A stretch of DNA of 64,000 nucleotides from Clostridioides difficile CD160 (GTDB lineage: Bacteria; Bacillota; Clostridia; Peptostreptococcales; Peptostreptococcaceae), in NCBI RefSeq assembly GCF_000449425.2, contig NZ_AVHW01000096.1, positions 62,001 to 126,000 of the forward strand, read 5' to 3'. Position 1 is the first letter of the stretch, and each line of letters starts with the position of its first letter. The notes below the pieces were generated by a model that was not told where the DNA came from, did no database searches, and was given only the letters and a program-made list of their open reading frames with translations. This document shows, piece after piece, positions 28,102 to 36,814 of the stretch. The translations under genes were made by a program, and so were the position numbers.

Positions 28102-29505
28102 TTATTGAAATGCTAAACTATATAATGCATATATATAAACTTCTATAGCTTTATATAGTGTGTCCATACTTATGTTTTCATTTGCCTGGTGTGAATTTGG
28201 AATATCTCCCTCTATTGTGGGACCAAATGCAACTCCATTTTCTAATACCCTTGCATAAGATGCAGCTCCTTTTGTAAAAAGTTCTGCTTCTTTTCCAAAA
28301 ACTTGTTTATATGCAATTGATAACTTATTTATTAACTCACTATCTGGTTCTACATACAATAGTTTTAAATCCTTATATATATTAGCTATTAAATTTTCTT
28401 TTTTTCCAATTTCATTGATTTTATTAATTATAAATTCCCAACTTATACCCTTAGGATATCTAAAATCTATTTTCATACTTAACTCATTTTTTTCTAATAA
28501 AAGGCTCATTATACATAGTGTAGAAATTCCCATATCTACATCTTCTGTATATAATCCTAATTTTTTTCCATGATTATCATCTGTAAAGTATGAATTTAAA
28601 ATATCTTTTATTATGATTCCTTTATCATTTAGCTTTTTGATTTTATCTAAGTCCTTTGCTAAATTGAATGCACAGTTATACGACCTGTGTGGGTTCCTTG
28701 ATAAAGCCCTTTTTCCTATATACCTTACTAATATTTTATCTTCTTCAATTTCTTCTATCTCTGTATAATAAACCAATAATTTTATTAAATCTTCCTTATC
28801 ATTAGTTTTAAAAATAGCTTCAATTTTATCACATACAAATCCATCTTCTTTATTTGACTTTATCTCAACTAAATTGTGATTTCTAAGTCTATCTTCTTTT
28901 ATTTCCTTTTTTAGATTAAAGTACAAAATACCCTTCTCTCCATTTACTATTGGGAAGTTTCCATCTGGAGAAAATGCAAACTTTGGCTGTTCATTGATGC
29001 TAAAGTAATGCTCCATACATTCCCAAGTTGTTTCTTCAGCTCCACCTACTATCAATCTAATCTTTCTCTTTGGTTTTTCATTAAGTTGCCTTAAGAAAAG
29101 TAATGCATATAAAATTCCTACCAAAGGTCCTTTGTTATCATTAACACCTCTACCATAAAGATAATTATCTTTTTCACAAACTTTAAAAGGTTCACTCTTC
29201 CACAGCTCTTTAGTATATATTGGTACAACATCTATATGATTAAGTACCCCAACTACTTCTTCGCCTTCTCCATATTCTATATGGATTGCATATCCATCAA
29301 AATCTTTTACAACAAAATCTTTGTCTTTTGCTATTTGAATAAGCTTATCAAATGCATTTCTTATTTCTACCCCAAATGGCTGATTTATATCTACTGTACT
29401 TTCATCTCTAACTGAAGGTATCTCAACTAGACTCGCAATATCTTTTACTATGTTCTCTTGATTGGATTTTAAATAATCAATAATTAGCTCTTTATTTACT
29501 ATCAT
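28102..29505 (-). CDS. M20 dipeptidase of the PepV/Sapep family
   Basis: A 467-residue cytoplasmic zinc dipeptidase. Motifs in order are LNHIDVVP (first metal ligand and catalytic Asp near residue 90), GRGVNDNKGP (bridging Asp near 120), GGAEETTWE (general base Glu pair near 155), FSPDGNFPIVNGEKG, and the C-terminal HQANE metal ligand. Length and order fit PepV/Sapep. The ATG has GGGGTG a little far upstream. It is embedded in a sugar PTS operon between EIIA and EIICB, which is unusual and suggests a substrate with both sugar and amino acid parts. Confidence 0.9.
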   Translation of the reverse strand: MIVNKELIIDYLKSNQENIVKDIASLVEIPSVRDESTVDINQPFGVEIRNAFDKLIQIAKDKDFVVKDFDGYAIHIEYGEGEEVVGVLNHIDVVPIYTKELWKSEPFKVCEKDNYLYGRGVNDNKGPLVGILYALLFLRQLNEKPKRKIRLIVGGAEETTWECMEHYFSINEQPKFAFSPDGNFPIVNGEKGILYFNLKKEIKEDRLRNHNLVEIKSNKEDGFVCDKIEAIFKTNDKEDLIKLLVYYTEIEEIEEDKILVRYIGKRALSRNPHRSYNCAFNLAKDLDKIKKLNDKGIIIKDILNSYFTDDNHGKKLGLYTEDVDMGISTLCIMSLLLEKNELSMKIDFRYPKGISWEFIINKINEIGKKENLIANIYKDLKLLYVEPDSELINKLSIAYKQVFGKEAELFTKGAASYARVLENGVAFGPTIEGDIPNSHQANENISMDTLYKAIEVYIYALYSLAFQ

Positions 29506-29738
29506 CTTAATTATTTATCACCCCTTTATATTAGTTTTACAAAGCATTTAAGTTCATATCTACATTATAAATTTTGAATATTGTTTTTTCAATATTTCAA
29601 ATACTTCTCTAAATTACCATAATGATACGGTAAATAATCAACAGATTGTGACAAAATCATAATCTACCATTTATTAACATTTTAATTAACTGTTATCTCT
29701 AAATTTAATGTAACTTACTTCTAATAAAATATCTCAAA

Positions 29739-29862
29739 AAAGAGAGTCTCTCAAAATGAACTTTTTAGTCCATGAGACATTCTTTGTTGTGTGAAATCAA
29801 ATATATTTTCACCATTTCAACAATGAAAAAGAGGCTTATCTCTATTTTGAGATAGCCTCTTT
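29739..29862. repeat. MITE-like palindromic repeat, copy A
   Basis: A 124-bp element with 19-bp terminal inverted repeats (29739-29757 and 29844-29862), outer part AAAGAG, inner part TCTCAAAAT. The inside matches 59976-60102 in the opposite orientation, including TTTTTAGT-CATGAG, GAAATCAAATATATTT and AACAATGAAAAA blocks. It lies directly after the EIIA gene, where its hairpin may terminate or attenuate transcription into the dipeptidase gene. No transposase is present. Confidence 0.8.
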
Positions 29863-29866
29863 ATAT

Positions 29867-30358
29867 CTATTCAATTTCCATTATCACACTATTGATATCT
29901 ACATTTCTAGGTTCTAGCCTATACTTTATTATTCTCTTAACAGCATCCACATCATCCATTATTACTACAGGAGTTATTACGTGTAAATCATTTGATTTTA
30001 TAATATCCAAATCTACTTCCATTATTAAATCTTTAGCTTTTACCTTATCTCCTGCCTTTACCTTAACATCAAATGGTTTTCCTTCTAGTGATACTGTCTC
30101 TAATCCTACATGTATTAACATGTTTGTTCCATCAGCACTCTTAATCATTACAGCATGCTTTGAATCAAATATGCTGACTATTTCACCATCAACAGGAGAA
30201 TATAACTTCCCCTCGCTCGGTATTATAGCTACTCCATCTCCCATCATCTTTTGAGCAAAAGCTAAGTCTGGGACATCTTCTAAATTAACTAAATTTCCCT
30301 TAAATGGACTATATATCTTCTCAGTCTTATTTTCTTTTTTCTTAAATATGTTAAACAT
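29867..30358 (-). CDS. PTS glucose-family EIIA
   Basis: A 163-residue soluble phosphocarrier of the Crr/EIIA-Glc type. The phospho-histidine is in NMLIHVGLETV near residue 92, with the supporting His in SKHAVMIKS near 76. The domain starts at YSPFKGNLVNLEDVPD and ends GDKVKAKDLIMEVDLD. GGAGAG precedes the ATG. It supplies phosphate to the EIIB domain of the EIICB gene in the same operon. It is followed immediately by the repeat element copy A. Confidence 0.92.
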   Translation of the reverse strand: MFNIFKKKENKTEKIYSPFKGNLVNLEDVPDLAFAQKMMGDGVAIIPSEGKLYSPVDGEIVSIFDSKHAVMIKSADGTNMLIHVGLETVSLEGKPFDVKVKAGDKVKAKDLIMEVDLDIIKSNDLHVITPVVIMDDVDAVKRIIKYRLEPRNVDINSVIMEIE

Positions 30359-30383
30359 AACACACTCTCCATACTATAAAATT

Positions 30384-31196
30384 TTATGCTAATACTTTTC
30401 TTAAAGCCTTTGCTACTCCATCATTTACATTTGTATCAGTTACAAAATCCGCCTTAGACTTTACTTCATCTATAGCATTTCCCATAGCAATACCAAGACC
30501 TGCAAATTCAATCATAGATATATCATTTTCATTATCACCTATACAAATAACTTCTTTGCTATCTATACCTAATATCTCACAAAACTTTTTAACTGCAATA
30601 CCTTTTGAAGTACCTTTACTCATAACTTCAAAATTTATCTTTCCAGAACTTACTACTTCTAAATCTCCTTGTTTTTTAAGCTCACTCTTTGCTTTTTTTA
30701 GAGACTCTGAGTCTTCTGAAAAGAGTATACACTTTAGAATCTCATCTTCAGCTCTTTCTAGTAAAATTTCACAGCTTGCATTTTCTATTATTTCAATTCT
30801 GTCTTCTTCTTCATTTTTGCTGTTTACTAATCTGTATGGATGTTCTTCTCCTATTTCATTGTTAGCTATAATTCTTCTACATCCCTTAAAATGTCTATTT
30901 AAATTATATTTTTCACCTATTGTGTATATCTTTTCTAGTGCATCTTTACTTAAAGCTTTTTTATACTCATATCCTGGTAAATTAAAATATGTTCCATTAG
31001 TTGAAATAACATATATATCATCACCTAAAATGCTTGTAAAGTATTTCATAACATTATAAGGTCTTCCTGTAACTAATGCTACCTTAATTCCCTTTTCCAT
31101 AGCTTCTTTTAATGCTTTAATATTTTCTTCTGATATTTCAAATCCTTTACCCATTAAAGTCCCGTCCATATCAGTGCAAATTAATTTATAGCTCAT
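30384..31196 (-). CDS. Cof-type HAD-superfamily sugar phosphatase
   Basis: A 270-residue HAD hydrolase, class IIB (Cof/YidA-like), that removes phosphate from sugar phosphates or related metabolites. Motif I is CTDMDGTL with the nucleophile Asp near the N-terminus, motif II LVTGRPYN, motif III a Lys near 205, and motif IV GDNENDISMIEFAG. AGGATG suits the ATG at 31196 better than the GTG nine bases earlier. Between EIIA and the alcohol dehydrogenase, it may release free sugar or control sugar-phosphate stress. Confidence 0.9.
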   Translation of the reverse strand: MSYKLICTDMDGTLMGKGFEISEENIKALKEAMEKGIKVALVTGRPYNVMKYFTSILGDDIYVISTNGTYFNLPGYEYKKALSKDALEKIYTIGEKYNLNRHFKGCRRIIANNEIGEEHPYRLVNSKNEEEDRIEIIENASCEILLERAEDEILKCILFSEDSESLKKAKSELKKQGDLEVVSSGKINFEVMSKGTSKGIAVKKFCEILGIDSKEVICIGDNENDISMIEFAGLGIAMGNAIDEVKSKADFVTDTNVNDGVAKALRKVLA

Positions 31197-31208
31197 TTGT
31201 ATCACATC

Positions 31209-32360
31209 CTAGTAAGATTTTTCTAATATTTCAACAAGGTCTTCTTTCTTTCCAAAAGGTAAAAATCCTAAAACTGGACAACTTATTATTTCTTCTAACT
31301 GCTCTCTTGTAACATTAAACTCAGACATTTTTGTCTTAAGACCTACATTCTTTAAAAAACTTTCTATTTCATTCTTTAAAGCTTTAGCTGCTTCATTATC
31401 TTCTACATTTTCTAATTCTTTGTTGAATATTCTAGCTACTTTAGCAAATTTAGCTATATTATTGTCACAGAACTTTTCTGTAAATGCTGGGAATACTATA
31501 GCTAAAGCTTCACCATGAGGAATATGTGTAACCCCTCCTATTATCTCACTTAGTGGATGTGGTGCTGCTGCTCCAGCATTTGCTAGTGAGCTTCCACCTA
31601 ATGTATCTGCTACTGCTAGTTTTGTTCTATATTCTATATTGTTTTTTTCTTCCATTACCTTAGGTAGATAGTTAACAACTAATTCCATAGATTTTTCAGA
31701 CATTATCTCTGTAAAATCATTAGCATTTGGGTTTATGTAACTTTCAAATGCATGAGTAAAGGCATCAAATGCTGTTGATGCAGTAATTCTCTCTGGTAAA
31801 GTCAGCATAAGTTCTGGGTCTACTATACATTCTCTTGAGAAACAATTTTGATGGAATATTGTATTTTTCTCGCTTCCTCTTGATATTACTGCTGCTTGTG
31901 TAACTTGGCTTCCTGTTCCAGAAGTAGTTGATACAGCTATTAATGGTAATTCTTTTTCACTTACTTTATCATATATTTTAAATGCATTTGTATATGTATT
32001 AAACATATAATCCCAATCTATTTTTTCTAGTCCAAAAGTTAAGGCTAATATTTTAGCAGTATCTATACTTGAACCTCCACCAACAGCTAAAACAACATCT
32101 ACAGATTCTTTTTTAGCTAACTCAAAGCCTTCATTTATTAGCTCTACAGTTGGATTTGGCTGTACCTTATCAAAGTGTACAACTTCTATACCTTTTCCTG
32201 TTAAATCTAATCTAACTCTTTCATATAACTTGTCTAATGGCTCTACATTTGGAGTAGTAACTAACAAACATTTCTTTCCATATTTTCCTATTATTCTAGG
32301 TAACTCACTTAAAGTTCCTTGTCCAAAATTGATTCTTGATGGTTGATAAAAGTTAATCAT
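31209..32360 (-). CDS. iron-containing alcohol dehydrogenase
   Basis: A 383-residue NAD(P)-dependent group III dehydrogenase. The cofactor loop is GGGSSIDTAK near residue 93, and the metal-binding part contains DAFTHAFESY near 190-205, PHPLSEI near 262 and HGEALAIVFP near 275. GGGAGG precedes the ATG. It is the first gene of the minus-strand operon with the Cof phosphatase, EIIA, dipeptidase and EIICB genes. It could reduce an aldehyde made by the divergent aldolase, such as a short sugar aldehyde; this is inference. Confidence 0.9.
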   Translation of the reverse strand: MINFYQPSRINFGQGTLSELPRIIGKYGKKCLLVTTPNVEPLDKLYERVRLDLTGKGIEVVHFDKVQPNPTVELINEGFELAKKESVDVVLAVGGGSSIDTAKILALTFGLEKIDWDYMFNTYTNAFKIYDKVSEKELPLIAVSTTSGTGSQVTQAAVISRGSEKNTIFHQNCFSRECIVDPELMLTLPERITASTAFDAFTHAFESYINPNANDFTEIMSEKSMELVVNYLPKVMEEKNNIEYRTKLAVADTLGGSSLANAGAAAPHPLSEIIGGVTHIPHGEALAIVFPAFTEKFCDNNIAKFAKVARIFNKELENVEDNEAAKALKNEIESFLKNVGLKTKMSEFNVTREQLEEIISCPVLGFLPFGKKEDLVEILEKSY

Positions 32361-32665
32361 ATTTTTCCTCCCTTAAATTATTGCCTTCATATTCAAATTA
32401 TACCTATCACAGGATTTTTAAGGCAATACTTTAACTGTTAACTCTTATTTACTAAAGCTTATGGCAATTAATAAACAATCAATGTTTTATTATTACCATA
32501 TCATTATGTAAATTTTATTAAGTAGTCATGTGATAATTTTATAAACAATCTTATTGTATAATTAACTTAATATCTTATAAATAAAAATTATTGTATTCAG
32601 AGGACGTCTATAGCTAATAAAAGAGTACTTTTATTGTAATAAATAAATTAAAGGAGAATTAAATT
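32361..32665. promoter_or_regulatory. divergent promoter region, dehydrogenase and aldolase genes
   Basis: About 305 gene-free bases separate two divergent transcription units. An inverted repeat ATTGCCTT (32380-32387) and AAGGCAAT (32420-32427) lies close to the dehydrogenase start, positioned as an operator or leader hairpin. TGGCAAT recurs near 32463. The PRD regulator in the plus-strand unit may act here. Confidence 0.4.
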
Positions 32666-33307
32666 ATGAAATATTTAATAGATAGTGCAAATCTTGATGA
32701 AATTCAAAAGTGTTTAAGGTATGGATTTAAAGGAATAACAGCTAATCCATCTATGTATCTTAAAGAAAATGTAAACTTTTATGAATTCATTGAAGCATGT
32801 ACTAATTTAAATCCAGAAATATTAACTGCTGAAGTTATAGGAAATGATTTATATGAATTACTTGAGTCTTGTGATAAGATATCAAATATAAACAAGAACA
32901 CTATAATAAAAATAAATTTTTCTGAAGTTGGCTTAGAACTTATAAACATATTGAATGGTAAAGGTGTAAAAACTGCATGCACCTTAATTTTTAATACAAA
33001 TCAAGCGTCATTAGCTATAAATGCAGGTGCTGATTACCTATTCCCTTTCATAGGTAGAAATGATGAAAATGGATATGATGGTATAAAAAACCTTACAGAA
33101 ATATGTAACCTTATATCAATAAATGGATATAATACTAAAGTTGTTGCAGCTTCTATTAAAAATGTATTCCACTTAACTCAAGCATCTCTTTGTGGATGTG
33201 ATTATGCAGCTGTAACATATGATTTATTTAAAAAAGCTTCTTTTAACCAGCTTACAGTAGATGGTACCAATACTTTTGAAAAAGATTGGTCCCAAGTTAA
33301 TAAATAG
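32666..33307 (+). CDS. transaldolase-like fructose-6-phosphate aldolase (FSA/TalC family)
   Basis: A 213-residue single-domain aldolase. The Schiff-base Lys is in TIIKINFSEVGLEL (Lys82). Other family features are MKYLIDSANLDEI at the start, GITANPSMY near residue 23, TLIFNTNQASLAINAGADYLFPFIGR, and VVAASIKN. The short length is that of the FSA/TalC group rather than full transaldolase. AAAGGAGA precedes the ATG. It shares a transcript with a PRD regulator and is divergent from the PTS-dehydrogenase operon, so it probably works on the sugar phosphate from that system. Confidence 0.9.
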   Translation: MKYLIDSANLDEIQKCLRYGFKGITANPSMYLKENVNFYEFIEACTNLNPEILTAEVIGNDLYELLESCDKISNINKNTIIKINFSEVGLELINILNGKGVKTACTLIFNTNQASLAINAGADYLFPFIGRNDENGYDGIKNLTEICNLISINGYNTKVVAASIKNVFHLTQASLCGCDYAAVTYDLFKKASFNQLTVDGTNTFEKDWSQVNK

Positions 33308-33332
33308 CAATTAAGATTTAGGAGGGTTTGCA

Positions 33333-34877
33333 TTGAACAAAAGATTATTAGATATTGCAGAATTATTGCTAAATAGTTCAGACTATATTACTGTAAATAC
33401 TATTGCTGAAGAATTAAATGTTAGTAATAAAACTATTCGTAATGACCTTGTTATTTTAGATGAATGGCTTTTAGAGTTTGACTTATCCTTAGATAAAAAG
33501 ACGGGTTCAGGAGTTATTATTCTAGGTAATGAAGATATAAAACTTAAAGTTATTAGAGATATCAACGATAAATCAAATTGTATATATGCGTACTCTCCTG
33601 AAGATAGAAAAAGATATATTTTGAGTAAATTGTTTATTAAAAATTCGAAGTTTAGGATTCGTGATATTTGCAATGAACTACATGTTAGTAGAGCCACTGT
33701 GCATAAGGACTTGGTAGTTATTCAAATTTTTTTGCAAAACTTTAAAGTAACACTAGTTAGAAAAACCAATAATGGTGTATATATAGAAGGTAAAGAAAAA
33801 GATATTAGAAAGGCAATTTTTGAACTTGCTACTTCTAATAAAAGTTATACTGAACTTAAAGAAATATTATTCTCAACATCTGATAAAGATAAGGATACTC
33901 CTTCAACAAAAATATTTAAGGAGTTATTCAATTATGATTTCGAGAAATTATCTCAAATTACTCTACATACTTTACAAGTAGAAAAAAGTAATCTCAGCGA
34001 TGAGTATTATATAAATTTCTTAATACATATAGCTATATGTATTAAAAGAATTTCTATTAACAGATATATTAACTTATCTGAAAGTTTTTTTAAAGAATTA
34101 TTAGAACATGAGTGCTTTGGAAAATCAAAAACCTTATGCTCTAATCTAAATGAAGCTTTTGATGTAGAATTTATTGATGAAGAGGTTTGTTATATTCTTC
34201 TTCATATAGAGGGATTACTCAAATCAATAAAGAAAACAACTACTCTTGAACCCCTTAGAAATGAAGAAATTACAGAGTATAATCTATCTGAAGCAATAGC
34301 TACTCATTGGGGTGATATACTAAATCTAAATTTAAAAGAAGATTTAGTATTAATAAAATCTCTTGCTAATCACCTTAAGTCAGTTTTACACCGAATAAAT
34401 TATGGATTTACTATTACAAATCCCATATTAAATGATATAAAGAGAACATTTCCATACACATATAAGGCTGCCAAAGAGTCTAATACTGTTATTAAACGTT
34501 TGATGAATTACGAGGTCAATGAAGATGAAATAGGATATCTTACTTTATATTTAATATCAGCAATAGATAGAAACAAAGCTCCCTTAAATACTGTTTTAAT
34601 ATGTCATTGTAGTGCTGGTGTATCCAACTTATTAGTTCAAAAATTAAGCTTTGAGTTTAACCAGATTAATATAGTTGAATCTATCCCCATCTCTTCTATT
34701 TCATTTACAAATTTTGAAGATGTAGACTTAATACTAACTACTGCTCCTGTAGACTTTGAACATCATGCTGAGTTGATAAATATAAATGCCCTTTTAAGCA
34801 AGCATGATATCTCTAGACTTAGTACAATTATTAAAAAGCTATATTCTGAAAAAAATAAAATACTATCATTTAAATAA
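33333..34877 (+). CDS. PRD-containing BglG/MtlR-family transcriptional regulator
   Basis: A 514-residue regulator with two helix-turn-helix regions (about 1-60 and 85-145; NVSNKTIRNDL and HVSRATVHKDL), two PTS regulation domains (about 180-400) and an EIIB-like domain with its cysteine in VLICHCSAGVSNLLVQ. There is no C-terminal EIIA, unlike LicR. The start is TTG with GGAGGG at good distance. It is 25 bases after the aldolase gene. By position it should control the divergent glucose-family PTS operon and its own transcript. Confidence 0.88.
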   Translation: MNKRLLDIAELLLNSSDYITVNTIAEELNVSNKTIRNDLVILDEWLLEFDLSLDKKTGSGVIILGNEDIKLKVIRDINDKSNCIYAYSPEDRKRYILSKLFIKNSKFRIRDICNELHVSRATVHKDLVVIQIFLQNFKVTLVRKTNNGVYIEGKEKDIRKAIFELATSNKSYTELKEILFSTSDKDKDTPSTKIFKELFNYDFEKLSQITLHTLQVEKSNLSDEYYINFLIHIAICIKRISINRYINLSESFFKELLEHECFGKSKTLCSNLNEAFDVEFIDEEVCYILLHIEGLLKSIKKTTTLEPLRNEEITEYNLSEAIATHWGDILNLNLKEDLVLIKSLANHLKSVLHRINYGFTITNPILNDIKRTFPYTYKAAKESNTVIKRLMNYEVNEDEIGYLTLYLISAIDRNKAPLNTVLICHCSAGVSNLLVQKLSFEFNQINIVESIPISSISFTNFEDVDLILTTAPVDFEHHAELININALLSKHDISRLSTIIKKLYSEKNKILSFK

Positions 34878-34881
34878 ACAT

Positions 34882-34921
34882 AAAAAATATCAAGATGACT
34901 TAAGTTATCTTGATATTTTTT
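34882..34921 (+). terminator. terminator after the PRD regulator gene
   Basis: Long stem (AAAAATATCAAGAT and its complement, extended by GACT/AGTT) with a short loop and six Ts on the plus strand. The A/T-ended arms make it usable on the minus strand too, where the YitT-like gene ends 25 bases away. Confidence 0.85.
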
Positions 34922-34945
34922 ATATTTAAAGTAAATTTTACTATT

Positions 34946-35572
34946 TTATTGAGTACAAGCACTATTCATATTGTTAGTTTCTTCAGTATTTTTTGCAAAT
35001 TTTGTAGTTACAAACCCTATTGTTTTTATTATTAATAGCAAAGATATTAATGAATATATAGATATCATAAAGTTCTTACTTATGATTCCAGATGCAACTA
35101 TTATAAATCCATCTAAAATAAATAGTATAACTGGTAACTTCAAGAACTTAATTATCCTATTAATAAGCATGGCCACTAAATCAGTTCCACCAGTACTACA
35201 TCCCCTTATTATCGCTATACCTATAGCAGTTCCCACTAATAATCCACCTATTATCCCTGCCACTAATAAGTTGTCAGTTATATGAGTTTGTGGTATTACT
35301 TTTAAGAATAATGGACCCATAAGAGTTATATATAATGTTTTTATTCCAAAGCCTTTACCCAAAAATAATACTCCCATTACTAGAAGTGGCATAGATATTC
35401 CTAAAGAGATATTCTCAACAGGCATTGATAAAAATGTACTAAGTACAACAGATAATCCTGTTATACCTCCTGGAGCTAGTGTATGCTCTGCAAAGAAAAA
35501 ATTAACTGCTAATGCCATTAAAAATGCTGATATTGTTATTAATAAATAGTCTTTTACCATTTCTTTTTTCAT
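34946..35572 (-). CDS. YitT-family membrane protein lacking the DUF2179 domain
   Basis: A 208-residue membrane protein with five or six hydrophobic segments. The N-terminal pattern FFAEHTLAPGGITGLSVVLS and the middle IRGCSTGGTDLVAMLINR identify the YitT family. Most YitT proteins carry a C-terminal soluble DUF2179 domain of about 80 residues; here the protein ends soon after the last membrane segment. Function is unknown in the family. TTGGAGG precedes the ATG. It appears to be a single-gene unit. Confidence 0.8.
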   Translation of the reverse strand: MKKEMVKDYLLITISAFLMALAVNFFFAEHTLAPGGITGLSVVLSTFLSMPVENISLGISMPLLVMGVLFLGKGFGIKTLYITLMGPLFLKVIPQTHITDNLLVAGIIGGLLVGTAIGIAIIRGCSTGGTDLVAMLINRIIKFLKLPVILFILDGFIIVASGIISKNFMISIYSLISLLLIIKTIGFVTTKFAKNTEETNNMNSACTQ

Positions 35573-35654
35573 TTAATAACCTCCAATAATTACATTATTT
35601 CAGTATAAAAAATCAATTAGATTATTCTGATTTCCCATAGTTTTTCATAAAAGT

Positions 35655-35682
35655 AATGCTTCCTTAAAACATTAAGAAAGCA
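35655..35682 (-). terminator. terminator-like hairpin after the epimerase gene
   Basis: Stem ATGCTTNCTTAA with its complement and a short loop lies about 25 bases downstream of the epimerase stop. The following T-tract on the minus strand is short, so efficiency is uncertain. Confidence 0.5.
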
Positions 35683-35707
35683 TCTCTTTTATCATAGTTT
35701 ATTTACC

Positions 35708-36424
35708 TTATTCTAAACCAAACTTTGCAGTTGCTTCATCTATAGCTTTTCTACAATTCTTAACACCTGCTGTTATACCATCTTTATCTTTGAATATTGC
35801 TGAAGATAATATTACAACATCTGGATTACACTCTATTAATGGTTCCATATTATCTGCTCTTAATCCACCATCTATTGCCAACTCACATTTAGGATTCTTT
35901 TCGTCTATCATTTTTCTAGCTCTCTTAACTAAATCAACAGAACTCTTTCTCCATCCCCAGTTATCTTTTCCATCTGTTTCATCAACACCATGAACAACTA
36001 TTTGTAATCTATCTATATCATATATAGCTTCATCAACAAAACATAATGGTGTATAACATCCAACTGTTAATCCTACTTTCATACCAAATTCTCTACAGTA
36101 ATTTATTATGTATGCAAGAGGAGCTCCTAAGAATTGTTCAGCTGGTATTATTAACATGTTGCACCCTGCTGCCGCTATTTTTTCTATAAATAATCTATCA
36201 CATTCTCTTGTGTATATATGACATTCTATTGGCTTATCTGTTACTGGTCTTATTGCTTCTATTATTTGATGCCCACCCATAAGTTGCATATTTTTTAAGT
36301 CATGCATATCTGCTGCATCTGAATGTACGTAGTCTACGCCAGCATCCATTGCTTCCTTAACTACTGCTGATATGTGCCCATAATTTACATGTGCTAATCC
36401 TGCTGCTATTTTTATGTGTTTCAT
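35708..36424 (-). CDS. ribulose-phosphate 3-epimerase-like TIM-barrel protein
   Basis: A 238-residue protein with the Rpe/AlsE/hexulose-phosphate synthase barrel pattern. HSDAADMHD (near residue 34) stands where epimerases have HVDVMDG, and the end has AIDGGL with PDVVILSSAIF, the phosphate-binding strand. It is divergent from classical Rpe sequences, so the sugar phosphate is uncertain. GGAGGT precedes the ATG. It faces a phosphofructokinase-like gene across a 390-base region, suggesting a small pathway converting an uncommon ketose phosphate to a glycolytic one. Confidence 0.75.
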   Translation of the reverse strand: MKHIKIAAGLAHVNYGHISAVVKEAMDAGVDYVHSDAADMHDLKNMQLMGGHQIIEAIRPVTDKPIECHIYTRECDRLFIEKIAAAGCNMLIIPAEQFLGAPLAYIINYCREFGMKVGLTVGCYTPLCFVDEAIYDIDRLQIVVHGVDETDGKDNWGWRKSSVDLVKRARKMIDEKNPKCELAIDGGLRADNMEPLIECNPDVVILSSAIFKDKDGITAGVKNCRKAIDEATAKFGLE

Positions 36425-36814
36425 ATTTATGTACCTCCATATTTTACTTTAATTAGTATTAGATATTAGTTTTTGATACTTTTTAACGTATTATTACTTT
36501 TATTGATGTCTGTATTTCTTGTATGAACTTATTCTGCTTTTGTGAACTTATTTTGCTTTGTAAATTAATATTACACTGATATAATTCTTTTCACAACAGT
36601 TTTACTACTCCTTAAAATTACCTTTATATTGTGGCAAATTATAGACATTAATTATGTATAAAAGTTAGTTTTTTACCACATTCTTATGGCATTTATTGTC
36701 TATACTAGGTCAATTGATATCACTAGTTCACTTAATATATAATCAGACTATAAATACAAATTTGCTTAATAAAAAGCATCATTCATAATAATATTAATAA
36801 AGGGGAGATGTAAA
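36425..36814. promoter_or_regulatory. divergent promoter region with direct and inverted repeats
   Basis: This 390-base gap holds two tandem 17-base units (TGAACTTATT-TGCTTT at 36524-36540 and 36543-36559, period 19). It also holds a separated inverted repeat TATAGACA (36640-36647) and TGTCTATA (36697-36704). No reading frame is convincing. These repeats are candidate operators for an unlinked regulator; no regulator gene is adjacent. Confidence 0.45.

Noticed and set aside
29506-29738. Possible T-box or other leader before the dipeptidase gene
   Set aside because: No T-box core or known riboswitch motif is present; only the repeat element at 29739-29862 is clear.
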